Source: an uncultured Cytophagaceae bacterium (GTDB lineage Bacteria > Bacteroidota > Bacteroidia > Cytophagales > Microscillaceae). From it: a DNA stretch of 5,738 bases. Of the stretch, positions 1 to 5,587 are shown in pieces. The translations under genes and the position numbers were made by a program. The DNA is taken from contig CALDJV010000590.1 in assembly GCA_937899305.1 (NCBI GenBank), positions 1 through 5,738 on the forward strand, in the 5' to 3' direction. Under the pieces are notes generated by a model. The model worked only from the letters and a program-made list of their open reading frames with translations. It made no database searches and had not been told where the DNA came from. Within the stretch, counting starts at the first letter, position 1. Each line of letters starts with the position of its first letter.

Positions 1-18
1 ACAGACATTTCTGTCTGT
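1..18. repeat. Perfect 7-bp inverted repeat with 4-base loop
   Basis: ACAGACA (1-7) and TGTCTGT (12-18) are perfect complements around the loop TTTC. No T-run follows on the plus strand, and the sequence to the left lies outside the window. It could be the end of a terminator or repeat that begins upstream. Confidence 0.4.
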
Positions 19-353
19 TCGTGACACACTTTGTATTGGCTAAACTTACTACGTTGCGCCTAAAATGCTCAAACATTCCACCCTCGCGCAATATCAGCCG
101 CACCACCCAAGGTGTCAGTGATCATTTTTTAACGGCTCCACTCCATAAGTTCTTAACGCCTACAAAATAAGGCGAAATGAAAAACGGTAATATTGACGAA
201 ATACTTTCAGCTAACCTTATGAATATCAGTAATATATAAAAATTTAGGATAACATAAATCATCTCGTAGATAAACACTAAAAACCTGGAATCTTAAGAAT
301 TATCGAGGTAAAATCATTGCTTCGCTCGCGAAACCTAGTAGGAGGGTGCATTG

Positions 354-389
354 GCCTTGCGCGTTAGCATATGCTGTCGAGGCTTTTTT
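354..389 (+). terminator. Possible intrinsic terminator, plus strand
   Basis: GCCTTG (354-359) pairs with CGAGGC (378-383), including one G-U pair. Inside it AGC/GCT at the ends of the palindrome AGCATATGCT (366-375) can add a short upper stem. Six T residues follow directly (384-389). This shape fits a rho-independent terminator for a plus-strand transcript, yet no gene is visible upstream in the window. An alternative stem uses GAGGC (379-383) with GCCTC (403-407), so the fold is not unique. Confidence 0.35.
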
Positions 390-550
390 CCTTTATTTTT
401 TGGCCTCAAAAAATGAAGCCGCCGGAGGCAACCGAGCCAAAAGCAGAGAAAATAACCTAAAATACCCATTTATTCTTATATATTGCCTGTTTAATCAGCT
501 AAAATAGAAATAACTCAATAAGCGATTATTACCGATAAGATATTAGTTTG

Positions 551-568
551 TTAAGGAAACAGCATTGG
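551..568 (+). repeat. 18-base dispersed repeat word, copy 1
   Basis: TTAAGGAAACAGCATTGG occurs here on the plus strand and again, exactly, on the minus strand at 5708-5725. Identity stops at both ends of the 18 bases. The final GG is also the start of a heptamer unit (GGTCGAT, 567-573), so the word abuts a heptamer run here, as it does in the second copy. An imperfect complement of its left part occurs near 600-613. Confidence 0.75.
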
Positions 569-587
569 TCGATAGTCCATAGCCTAT
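567..587 (+). repeat. Short run of heptamer repeat units
   Basis: Three consecutive 7-base units start at 567, 574 and 581: GGTCGAT, AGTCCAT and the divergent AGCCTAT. The first two match units of the large array at 5588-5713 (AGTCCAT exactly, GGTCGAT differing from GGTCGAC in one base). It sits directly after the 18-base word. Confidence 0.6.
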
Positions 588-680
588 ACCGGTTGCCCTG
601 TTCCTCTTTAAACTACCAATTTTAAACCCTGCGTTAAGCATTTTGTAATTCATTCATAGTCAGTGATTTATCAATTTGGT

Positions 681-701
681 AGTTAGAAGTCCACAGTAGC
701 G
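681..701 (+). repeat. Second short run of heptamer repeat units
   Basis: Three units in 7-base phase start at 681 (AGTTAGA), 688 (AGTCCAC) and 695 (AGTAGCG). AGTCCAC is identical to units at 5595 and 5691, and AGTTAGA resembles the AGTT-type units at 5625-5652. The run is short, so the case rests on similarity to the array at the other end of the window. Confidence 0.5.
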
Positions 702-765
702 CAAAGCGAAGCAACACAACCATTGTCATATTTGCGAAAATGAAAGTCTGATCATCGCCTCGCGC

Positions 766-850
766 AACCATTTAACAATAAGCGAAGCGTTAACCATTCA
801 ACCATTTAGCAATACAACAATGAGCCGAAGGCGGAACAATAGAACAATTT
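766..850 (+). repeat. Octamer-phased tandem repeat array (AACMATNN)
   Basis: Eight-base units of the form AACCATNN, AACAATNN or AGCAATNN start at 766, 774, 792, 800, 808, 816, 835 and 843. The 8-base phase is interrupted twice, by a 10-base GC-rich insert at 782-791 (containing GCGAAGCG) and an 11-base insert at 824-834 (containing GCCGAAGGCG). Both inserts share the word CGAAG. The array has stops in the frames I read and is not coding. It resembles in style the short tandemly repeated repetitive sequences of filamentous cyanobacteria, but with a different unit. Confidence 0.7.
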
Positions 851-995
851 AGCCCTCCTTTTTTAGTTTCTAAATTGCAGAAGTAAGTTTTTAGCAGATT
901 TAAAACCACCTATTTCCATCTTATTTTGGCCCAATCCGTTTTCTAAGGTGGATTACTATAATTTGAGCAAGTATTATTAATGATTACACTACGAA

Positions 996-1226
996 ATGTT
1001 TATTAACTTAATTATTTTTCTGGGCATTTTGGTAGTCGCAACAGTGGTATTGGTAAACATTAAATCACCAAGTAAACCAACCTTGCCTCCACCAATTTAT
1101 TATCAAAATCAACTTTTGAATAAAGAATGCCAGGTTTCAGCCTCATTTGCCCATGAAGCCAAAGCAGCCCCGCTCAATCCTCATGAACAGGAAGAAGTAG
1201 AAAATTTATATACTACATTGAAGTGA
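996..1226 (+). CDS. Small single-pass membrane protein, function unknown
   Basis: This 76-residue protein is not recognised. Residues 2-21 are strongly hydrophobic (FINLIIFLGILVV then ATVVLVNI) and form one membrane segment or uncleaved signal anchor. A proline-rich linker follows (KSPSKPTLPPP, about 24-34), then a polar tail with an acidic stretch near 65-70 (EQEEVEN). The ATG at 996 is the first start after an in-frame stop at 981-983, so a longer form is ruled out. No clear Shine-Dalgarno sequence is present, which is usual for Bacteroidota. The gene stands alone, reads toward the thioredoxin-like gene, and is followed within 30 bases by a strong hairpin terminator, which supports it being transcribed. 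The membrane anchor plus soluble tail layout argues for a real gene, though chance remains possible at this length. Confidence 0.5.
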   Translation: MFINLIIFLGILVVATVVLVNIKSPSKPTLPPPIYYQNQLLNKECQVSASFAHEAKAAPLNPHEQEEVENLYTTLK

Positions 1227-1254
1227 GGGTAATGATTGCGATTGGATGGGCAAT

Positions 1255-1293
1255 AAAAAAAACTCGCGTTCAGCAAGAGCTAAACGCGAGTTT
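1255..1293. terminator. Bidirectional intrinsic terminator between convergent genes
   Basis: AAACTCGCGTT (1260-1270) pairs perfectly with AACGCGAGTTT (1283-1293). After one C-A mismatch, AGC/GCT continues the stem around the loop AAGA (1275-1278). Eight A residues at 1255-1262 become a run of eight T after the hairpin on the minus strand, making this a textbook terminator for the thioredoxin-like gene, whose stop lies about 90 bases away. On the plus strand TTTAATTT follows, so it can also end transcription of the small membrane protein gene. Confidence 0.85.
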
Positions 1294-1383
1294 AATTTGC
1301 GTACTAACAATTATTTTGACAATCTTCTTTCAGTTACTATAAGCAATTTGTGCGGCAAAAGGTTCAAAAATTGCAAAAAAAAG

Positions 1384-1995
1384 TCATTTTTTCCGTCTAC
1401 GCCTTCTCTCTTTCCTCTTCTTCTTCTGCTCCTTTTGATATTTCGCAATAAAACTTTTCCAATTCTGTTCTTTGTATTTTTCTTCCCCCAAAAAGGTTAA
1501 CAATGGGGCTAGTTTTTTAGCCTTTATGTATCCATTATGGCGATGAATCACCTCATAATCAGGTGATAATACCAATAAACTAGGATAACTCTGTGCCTTG
1601 AGGGCCAACGCCAACCCATGAATACCTTGCCCATTGCTTTGGGTAACGAAAGGGTACTCGTTTCCAGCAAAACGTATTTTTTGGGGTTGCTCTGCATTGA
1701 GTTTTACCGCATAAAAATTTTTGTTTAAAGTAGCAATCACCTTCTCTCGAGTAAACGTAGTTTTGTTTAGCATCTTACAATACACACACCAATCGGTTTC
1801 TACTTCAATAAATATGTACTTTGGAGATTTTTGCATGGCTTGCTCTAGTTCAGTAAAACTTATCCATTGAATTTTGGGATCTCCTTTGTGGTGGTGTCTT
1901 TTGCCAATATGCGGTTGCTGAGCAAAACCGAAGCTTGCAAAACTGAGGCAGAGCAAAAAAAACAGCCATTTTTTCTGATATTTTATGAATTTCAT
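1384..1995 (-). CDS. Secreted thioredoxin-fold protein with WCxxC motif
   Basis: This is a 203-residue periplasmic thiol-disulfide protein of the thioredoxin_7/DUF255-like type common in Bacteroidota. Residues 1-25 form a signal peptide (basic KFIKYQKK, a hydrophobic core, likely cleavage after GFA). The thioredoxin domain spans about 45-170, with the active-site motif DWCVYCK (Cys70, Cys73) and the expected cis-proline in SYPSLLVL (Pro138). The segment around 102-132 between these fits the family's usual insertion. From about 185 the protein ends in a lysine- and arginine-dense tail, which I do not recall in relatives. The ATG at 1995 is preferred over an upstream GTG at 2052, because it begins a clean signal peptide and the GTG lies inside a terminator hairpin. 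It lies downstream of the receptor gene on the same strand, 124 bases away, with hairpins between. The redox partner and direction (reductase or oxidase) cannot be told. Confidence 0.88.
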   Translation of the reverse strand: MKFIKYQKKWLFFLLCLSFASFGFAQQPHIGKRHHHKGDPKIQWISFTELEQAMQKSPKYIFIEVETDWCVYCKMLNKTTFTREKVIATLNKNFYAVKLNAEQPQKIRFAGNEYPFVTQSNGQGIHGLALALKAQSYPSLLVLSPDYEVIHRHNGYIKAKKLAPLLTFLGEEKYKEQNWKSFIAKYQKEQKKKRKERRRRRKK

Positions 1996-2031
1996 CGCAT
2001 TTCTTTTAAATGAGGTTTTACTAAAGCACAC

Positions 2032-2060
2032 AAAAAGGAGCAGATCATCCACTCCTTTTT
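2032..2060 (-). terminator. Intrinsic terminator downstream of the TonB receptor
   Basis: On the minus strand AAAAAGGAG (2060-2052) and CTCCTTTTT (2040-2032) form a perfect 9-bp stem with an 11-base loop, ending in a run of five T. It lies 60 bases past the receptor stop and 37 bases before the thioredoxin-like start. It would end or reduce read-through into that gene. A separate promoter for the thioredoxin-like gene was not found in the short space left. Confidence 0.65.
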
Positions 2061-2088
2061 AGCCTTATTTACAACTTTCAAAAAGCAT

Positions 2089-2107
2089 TGAACTTGTCAC
2101 AAGTTCA
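2089..2107. repeat. Perfect 8-bp inverted repeat after the receptor stop
   Basis: TGAACTTG (2089-2096) and CAAGTTCA (2100-2107) pair perfectly around the 3-base centre TCA. On the minus strand ATGCTTTTTG follows, so it may be a weak first terminator in tandem with the one at 2032-2060. A protein-binding operator is the other reading, as the symmetry is exact. Confidence 0.5.
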
Positions 2108-2119
2108 CTTATAAAAATA

Positions 2120-4399
2120 TTACTTGACCGTATACCGTACTCCCAAAAATCCTCTGATGCCCTGGTTAGGTGCATATACATAAGTAGGGTCAAACGTATA
2201 CCCATTGGGGTTGTTTACTGGATCATCAGCGGTTTTGTCAAACGGATCAAACGCCCGCATAATTGAATTTGCCGGAGGTGTAAAATTTAGTAGGTTCTTT
2301 ATACCTCCATATACTTCAAAACCATTGGCAAATTTCTTGGTAATTTGGATGTTTTGTAGACTGTAAGTATCCGAAAACTCCTTACGAAAATCATTTTCCA
2401 AAATAGGCAGCTTCATAGGGCCATACACATTACCTGTATAATCAATGCTTAAGTTCCATTTGGGTACGGTATAACTGATGGCAAAAGTTCCCGAAAAGTT
2501 TTCGGTAAGCAGTTGGCGATTGCGCTCTAGGTTACCTGTATTTGCATTCCGATCCATAGAATACACCTCCATTGCCGTAATCCCTGCCATTATTTTCAAA
2601 GGAAAAGTAAAAGCAAAGTCTAGATTGAGGCTTGCTCCTTGAGAAATAGCGTACCCATCTAAATTGTCATAAACAATCTGATTGTCGTTGGTTTCATAGT
2701 CGGCAATAATTTTATTAGAAAAACGGGTATGAAACAAAGTAGCGTCGATGCTCAATACGCCAAAACTGGTAGCCAAGTACCTCTGATAGTTTAAGTTGGC
2801 ATTGAACGAACGCTCAGGTTTGAGCTCCTCTCTCACAATCACCTCTCGAGCTCCGGTGGTAGCCGCATGGTCTTCAGTAAATAAATTCACCACTCGGAAA
2901 CCATTCCCAATACTCAAGCGGAATATATTGTTTTTGTTAGGAGTAAACTTATAGTTGAAACGAGGAGTAAAAATGCTACCATGATCCGAATTATAATCGT
3001 AACGCATTCCTAACAATACCTTATGCGCCTTGCCAATAGTGATTTCGTCTTGAACAAATATACCAGGCAAATATACCTCACTGGGTTCATTGATTCCCGA
3101 GTTTTCATCCCCAATGCGGGTGGCAGGAGTATTGTCGTCATACCAAGTATAACGCAAAGCAAGCCCCAACAATGCATCATGACTTTTACTGATTTTTTTG
3201 TCCCATATTAATTGACCAAAAGCAATTTGTTGTTGGGCAAGGTACCAAGTATCTCCATATACCGAATTTTGATCATGATAACTGTACGAAAAATTGCTCA
3301 TTATTTTTTCACCATCAATGGGCAATTGATACATTCCTACCAATTCGTAACGGGTAGTATAAATCGACTCTCCGTATACTTCATCAGTTCCTCTAAACTC
3401 TGGGGTCCAGTTCATTTGCCCTCCCCAACGGTCTTCATAAATAAAACGTCCCGCTAAACTCGCTACTCGGTTATCGCTTCGCTTGAAGCTCCATTTATTA
3501 AATACTGACAATCGATTTTGATTGGTCATGTCAGTAAAACCATCTCCGTTGTTGTCTACCGGGTTGTTATAGTTAAAATAATTGACTCCTAACAAAGAAG
3601 ACGCTCGTCGATTGCCAAACTTTACTCCCAGATCGATGTTGTATTCTTGCCAACTGGTTCCCATCACGTCCAAGGCAAACAGCGCCGCTTTATCAGGTGT
3701 TTTGGTAATTACATTGATCAATCCTCCTACCGCCTCAGAACCATACAAAGTAGAAGCAGGCCCTTTGACTACTTCTACTCGTTCTATCATACTATTGGGA
3801 ATCCCATTGAGTCCATATACCGTAGAAAGGCCACTTACAATCGGCATTCCATCGATCATGACCATGGTATAAGGTCCTTCCATACCGTTGATGTGAATGT
3901 CACCAGTATTACAAACAGCACAATTCAGTTGGGGACGCACGCCATTTACAATTTGCAAAGCCTCAAACAAGGCAGGTGTAGGATTCTTTTTAAAATATTG
4001 TGGAGAAAAAACTTCTATCGGAACAGGAGATTCTTTTCGTGAAATTGCTTTCATCGTACCGGTTACTACGATTTCATCTAATGCTTCTGCATTTTCTTTG
4101 GCTTCCAGCTTTACTCTGGTCACTCTCCCACTGAGGGTCACTTCACGAGAAAAACTGCTATAACCAATGGCACTAAATAGCAAAACTTGCTTGCCTAATG
4201 GTACATTCTCAATGACAAAGTTTCCTTGAGCATCACTGGCGGTACCCAATTGGGTTTTGGCTACTGCAATATTGGCAAATGGAATCGGTTCTCCATTTTT
4301 TAGAGCTACTTTACCCACGATTTTTCCCGTTTGGGCAAAAGCAGCGTGAGCCATTACCGTCATTACAAATATGATATATAACTGTATTACTTGTTTCAT
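2120..4399 (-). CDS. TonB-dependent outer membrane receptor with CarboxypepD_reg-like domain
   Basis: This 759-residue receptor imports a ligand across the outer membrane using TonB energy; the ligand is not identifiable. A signal peptide (1-22, ending AHAAFA) is followed by a CarboxypepD_reg-like domain (about 25-95). A TonB-box-like segment comes next (DEIVVTGT, 108-115), then the plug (about 120-235) with IDGMPIVSG, IERVEVVKGP and LYGSEAVGGLINVITK. The rest is a beta-barrel ending in GVRYTVK. The plug carries a cysteine pair, NCAVCNTGD (Cys160, Cys163), which I recall as shared by a Bacteroidota receptor subfamily. An early barrel loop has DNNGDGFTD (282-290), like a calcium-binding DxNxDG loop. 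The segment that in haem receptors reads FRAP...NPNL reads FRVV...REEL here (501-526), so a haem role is not supported. Length is normal and no frameshift is seen. No SusD-like gene is adjacent, arguing against a glycan system. The start at 4399 gives a proper signal peptide and lies about 20 bases from the inferred transcript start. Confidence 0.93.
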   Translation of the reverse strand: MKQVIQLYIIFVMTVMAHAAFAQTGKIVGKVALKNGEPIPFANIAVAKTQLGTASDAQGNFVIENVPLGKQVLLFSAIGYSSFSREVTLSGRVTRVKLEAKENAEALDEIVVTGTMKAISRKESPVPIEVFSPQYFKKNPTPALFEALQIVNGVRPQLNCAVCNTGDIHINGMEGPYTMVMIDGMPIVSGLSTVYGLNGIPNSMIERVEVVKGPASTLYGSEAVGGLINVITKTPDKAALFALDVMGTSWQEYNIDLGVKFGNRRASSLLGVNYFNYNNPVDNNGDGFTDMTNQNRLSVFNKWSFKRSDNRVASLAGRFIYEDRWGGQMNWTPEFRGTDEVYGESIYTTRYELVGMYQLPIDGEKIMSNFSYSYHDQNSVYGDTWYLAQQQIAFGQLIWDKKISKSHDALLGLALRYTWYDDNTPATRIGDENSGINEPSEVYLPGIFVQDEITIGKAHKVLLGMRYDYNSDHGSIFTPRFNYKFTPNKNNIFRLSIGNGFRVVNLFTEDHAATTGAREVIVREELKPERSFNANLNYQRYLATSFGVLSIDATLFHTRFSNKIIADYETNDNQIVYDNLDGYAISQGASLNLDFAFTFPLKIMAGITAMEVYSMDRNANTGNLERNRQLLTENFSGTFAISYTVPKWNLSIDYTGNVYGPMKLPILENDFRKEFSDTYSLQNIQITKKFANGFEVYGGIKNLLNFTPPANSIMRAFDPFDKTADDPVNNPNGYTFDPTYVYAPNQGIRGFLGVRYTVK

Positions 4400-4425
4400 T
4401 TGGAGGTTTTGTTATTACTTTGATA

Positions 4426-4433
4426 CAAATATA
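4426..4433 (-). promoter_or_regulatory. Bacteroidota -7 promoter element for the receptor gene
   Basis: On the minus strand TATATTTG matches the Bacteroidota -7 consensus TAnnTTTG exactly. It ends 26 bases upstream of the ATG, giving a leader of about 20 bases. No good TTTG-type -33 element is visible at the expected distance; that position is occupied by AT-rich DNA next to the inverted repeat at 4456-4487. Confidence 0.6.
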
Positions 4434-4455
4434 AATATATTTTTAGCCTAGTCTA

Positions 4456-4487
4456 AAAATTTTTTAAAAGTATTTTTAAAAAATTTT
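4456..4487. repeat. Perfect 14+14 A/T-only inverted repeat in divergent promoter region
   Basis: AAAATTTTTTAAAA (4456-4469) and TTTTAAAAAATTTT (4474-4487) are exact complements around GTAT. The repeat begins 22 bases upstream of the receptor's -7 element, where an operator or an upstream activating sequence would sit, and 169 bases before msrB. It could be a regulator site, a bent A-tract element, or a chance result of high AT content; the exact symmetry over 28 positions makes pure chance less attractive. Confidence 0.55.
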
Positions 4488-4568
4488 AACGGTCATAACA
4501 ATTTATTTATCAACCTCCGACTCAAAAAAAAGTTAAACAAACACAATAAACCCATTAACACACTCATA

Positions 4569-4655
4569 ATGAAACACTTAACCAAGCATAGAACTTTGAG
4601 CGATGGTTTTTGTTTTATAAATAAGTCATTACTAAAATCAACTAAAGAAAAATAA
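4569..4655 (+). other. Possible 28-codon leader ORF upstream of msrB
   Basis: An ATG at 4569 opens 28 codons (starting MKHLTKHRTL) that end at a TAA at 4653-4655, one base before the msrB ATG. The peptide is basic and has no recognisable motif. If transcribed with msrB, ribosomes ending here could restart on msrB. If the msrB promoter lies within this stretch, the frame is meaningless. No promoter could be identified either way. Confidence 0.25.
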
Positions 4656-4656
4656 T

Positions 4657-5115
4657 ATGAATTGGAATGATGTTATAAGATACGCCAAAGTTGGAAGCCC
4701 AGCACCTGATAAAAGGGTAGAAAAAACAGATGCCGAATGGCGTGCCCAGCTTACCCCCGAACAATATCGCATTACTCGTAAAAAAGGTACTGAACCTGCG
4801 TTTTCGGGGGCACTGTGTCATACTTATGATCAAGGACAGTACGCCTGTATTTGCTGTGGTACGGTATTGTTTGACTCAAACCTAAAATTTGACTCCAAAT
4901 CGGGTTGGCCTAGTTTTACCGAGCCGGTCAAAGACAATGTAATTAAGTATGAGAAAGATACTTCTTATGGAATGATTAGGGTAGAAGTGATGTGTAATGT
5001 ATGTGATGGCCATTTGGGTCACATTTTTCCTGATGGTCCTCCACCTAGTGGTTTGAGGTTCTGCATCAATTCTGAATCGATTCAACTGGTAACTGAAGAA
5101 AAAACCGCAGAGTAA
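4657..5115 (+). CDS. msrB: Peptide-methionine (R)-S-oxide reductase MsrB
   Basis: This 152-residue enzyme reduces methionine-R-sulfoxide in proteins, repairing oxidative damage; there is no signal peptide, so it acts in the cytoplasm. The SelR domain covers about 25-148. The structural zinc site is two CxxC pairs, Cys64/Cys67 in CICC and Cys113/Cys116 in CNVC. The signatures GWPSFTEP (83-90), GHLGHIFPDGP (118-128) and the catalytic LRFCINS (Cys136) are all present. The resolving cysteine found in E. coli MsrB just before GWPSF is absent (SKSGWPSF), as in many one-cysteine-type members. Cys54 or Cys66 might substitute, or an external thiol may. The ATG at 4657 follows an A-rich leader typical of Bacteroidota. 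It is divergent from the receptor gene and convergent with crcB, so it is probably transcribed alone. No msrA is fused or adjacent. Confidence 0.95.
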   Translation: MNWNDVIRYAKVGSPAPDKRVEKTDAEWRAQLTPEQYRITRKKGTEPAFSGALCHTYDQGQYACICCGTVLFDSNLKFDSKSGWPSFTEPVKDNVIKYEKDTSYGMIRVEVMCNVCDGHLGHIFPDGPPPSGLRFCINSESIQLVTEEKTAE

Positions 5116-5136
5116 AGTTCACCAATTGAAACCCAT

Positions 5137-5186
5137 CAATGACGATGAACAAAGCCTTTTTGTGTTGGTTTTGCTCATCGTCATTG
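5137..5186. terminator. Long hairpin between convergent msrB and crcB
   Basis: CAATGACGATGA (5137-5148) and TCATCGTCATTG (5175-5186) form a perfect 12-bp stem. After an A-C mismatch the stem continues with CAAA/TTTG and then GCC/GGT, leaving a 10-base loop (5157-5166). It sits 21 bases past the msrB stop and 17 bases past the crcB stop, the expected place for a shared bidirectional terminator. Neither side has a strong T-run (TTTA on plus, none on minus), so it may act with other factors or as a transcript-end stabiliser. Confidence 0.65.
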
Positions 5187-5202
5187 TTTAGACTTATATA
5201 AA

Positions 5203-5574
5203 CTAAAATCCCTTGATAATGCCATATCCGATATATACCAATAGTAAACATAACAACACATTGCCACCTACGTTGGTCAACCCATCCAACATTCCTTGTT
5301 TTTTAAAGAGTTGCATCGTTTCGTGACTAAATGAAGAAAACGTCGTAAACCCTCCCAAAAAACCAGTTACCAACAAAGGACGCCAATGCTCAAATACTTG
5401 AGGGCGGGACTCGAACCAGGCAATGGTCAACCCAATCAGAAAGGAGCCCAAAACATTGGCCACCATGGTACCATGCGGAAAATCAGAAGTAAATAATTTA
5501 TTGACCAGGTTGGAGATTCCAAAGCGGCACAATGCGCCTAGTCCGCCGCCCATAAAAATGAATAAGTAAGCCAT
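5203..5574 (-). CDS. crcB: Fluoride channel CrcB/Fluc
   Basis: This 123-residue inner-membrane protein belongs to the CrcB/Fluc family. In that family two subunits in opposite orientation form a channel that lets fluoride leave the cytoplasm. Four hydrophobic segments are visible (about 2-25, 35-55, 66-90 and 100-122). Family signatures are present: GGGLGALCRFG at 9-19, GTMVANVLGSFLIG at 35-48 with the pore asparagine Asn40, and GFLGGFTTFSSFSHE at 71-85. The last holds the sodium-site GGxTT-like turn and the phenylalanines Phe79 and Phe82. The length is normal. ATG 5574 is chosen because residue 1 onward matches the family start; a GTG at 5601 would add nine residues encoded by repeat DNA. 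The gene stands alone, and its leader is A-rich and made of heptamer repeat units. No fluoride riboswitch is visible in the 164 bases upstream. Confidence 0.93.
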   Translation of the reverse strand: MAYLFIFMGGGLGALCRFGISNLVNKLFTSDFPHGTMVANVLGSFLIGLTIAWFESRPQVFEHWRPLLVTGFLGGFTTFSSFSHETMQLFKKQGMLDGLTNVGGNVLLCLLLVYIGYGIIKGF

Positions 5575-5587
5575 AGTTTTTTTCTTT

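Larger units (their letters stand above)
1..995. other. Gene-free region rich in short repeats
   Basis: I find no open frame with protein-like composition on either strand here. The longest suggestive piece is a 25-codon minus-strand frame running off the left edge from about position 76, which is too short to call. The region holds a hairpin at 1-18, a terminator-like hairpin at about 354-389, a locally GC-rich patch at 330-450, an 18-base word shared with the right end of the window (551-568), heptamer repeat units (567-587, 681-701) and an octamer array (766-850). It reads as repeat-laden intergenic DNA, possibly with decayed gene remnants. A small RNA in the 330-450 patch cannot be excluded. 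Confidence 0.7.

Noticed and set aside
1..76. Minus-strand open frame from an ATG at 76 running off the left edge (about 25 codons)
   Set aside because: Too short to judge, no motif recognised, and it overlaps the inverted repeat at 1-18; it fits chance or a repeat.
920..966. TAnnTTTG promoter for the small membrane protein gene
   Set aside because: Two near matches (around 922-928 and 959-965) are each one base short in the spacer, and neither has a convincing -33 partner.
1246..1500. Plus-strand 84-codon frame
   Set aside because: It begins inside the terminator hairpin region and overlaps the end of the thioredoxin-like gene antisense; its leucine/phenylalanine-rich end is just the complement of the basic tail.
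1996..2052. Longer form of the thioredoxin-like protein from a GTG at 2052
   Set aside because: The added 19 residues precede a good signal peptide and are encoded within a terminator hairpin.
2820..2900. Haem receptor signature in the TonB receptor
   Set aside because: The FRAP and NPNL motifs are replaced by FRVV and REEL, and no haem-binding partner gene is adjacent.
3023..4163. Several plus-strand frames opposite the receptor gene
   Set aside because: They are antisense shadows of a clear TonB-dependent receptor with intact domains, and have no protein-like features.
2120..4399. SusC/SusD-type glycan uptake system
   Set aside because: The protein is shorter than typical SusC proteins and no SusD-like lipoprotein gene follows.
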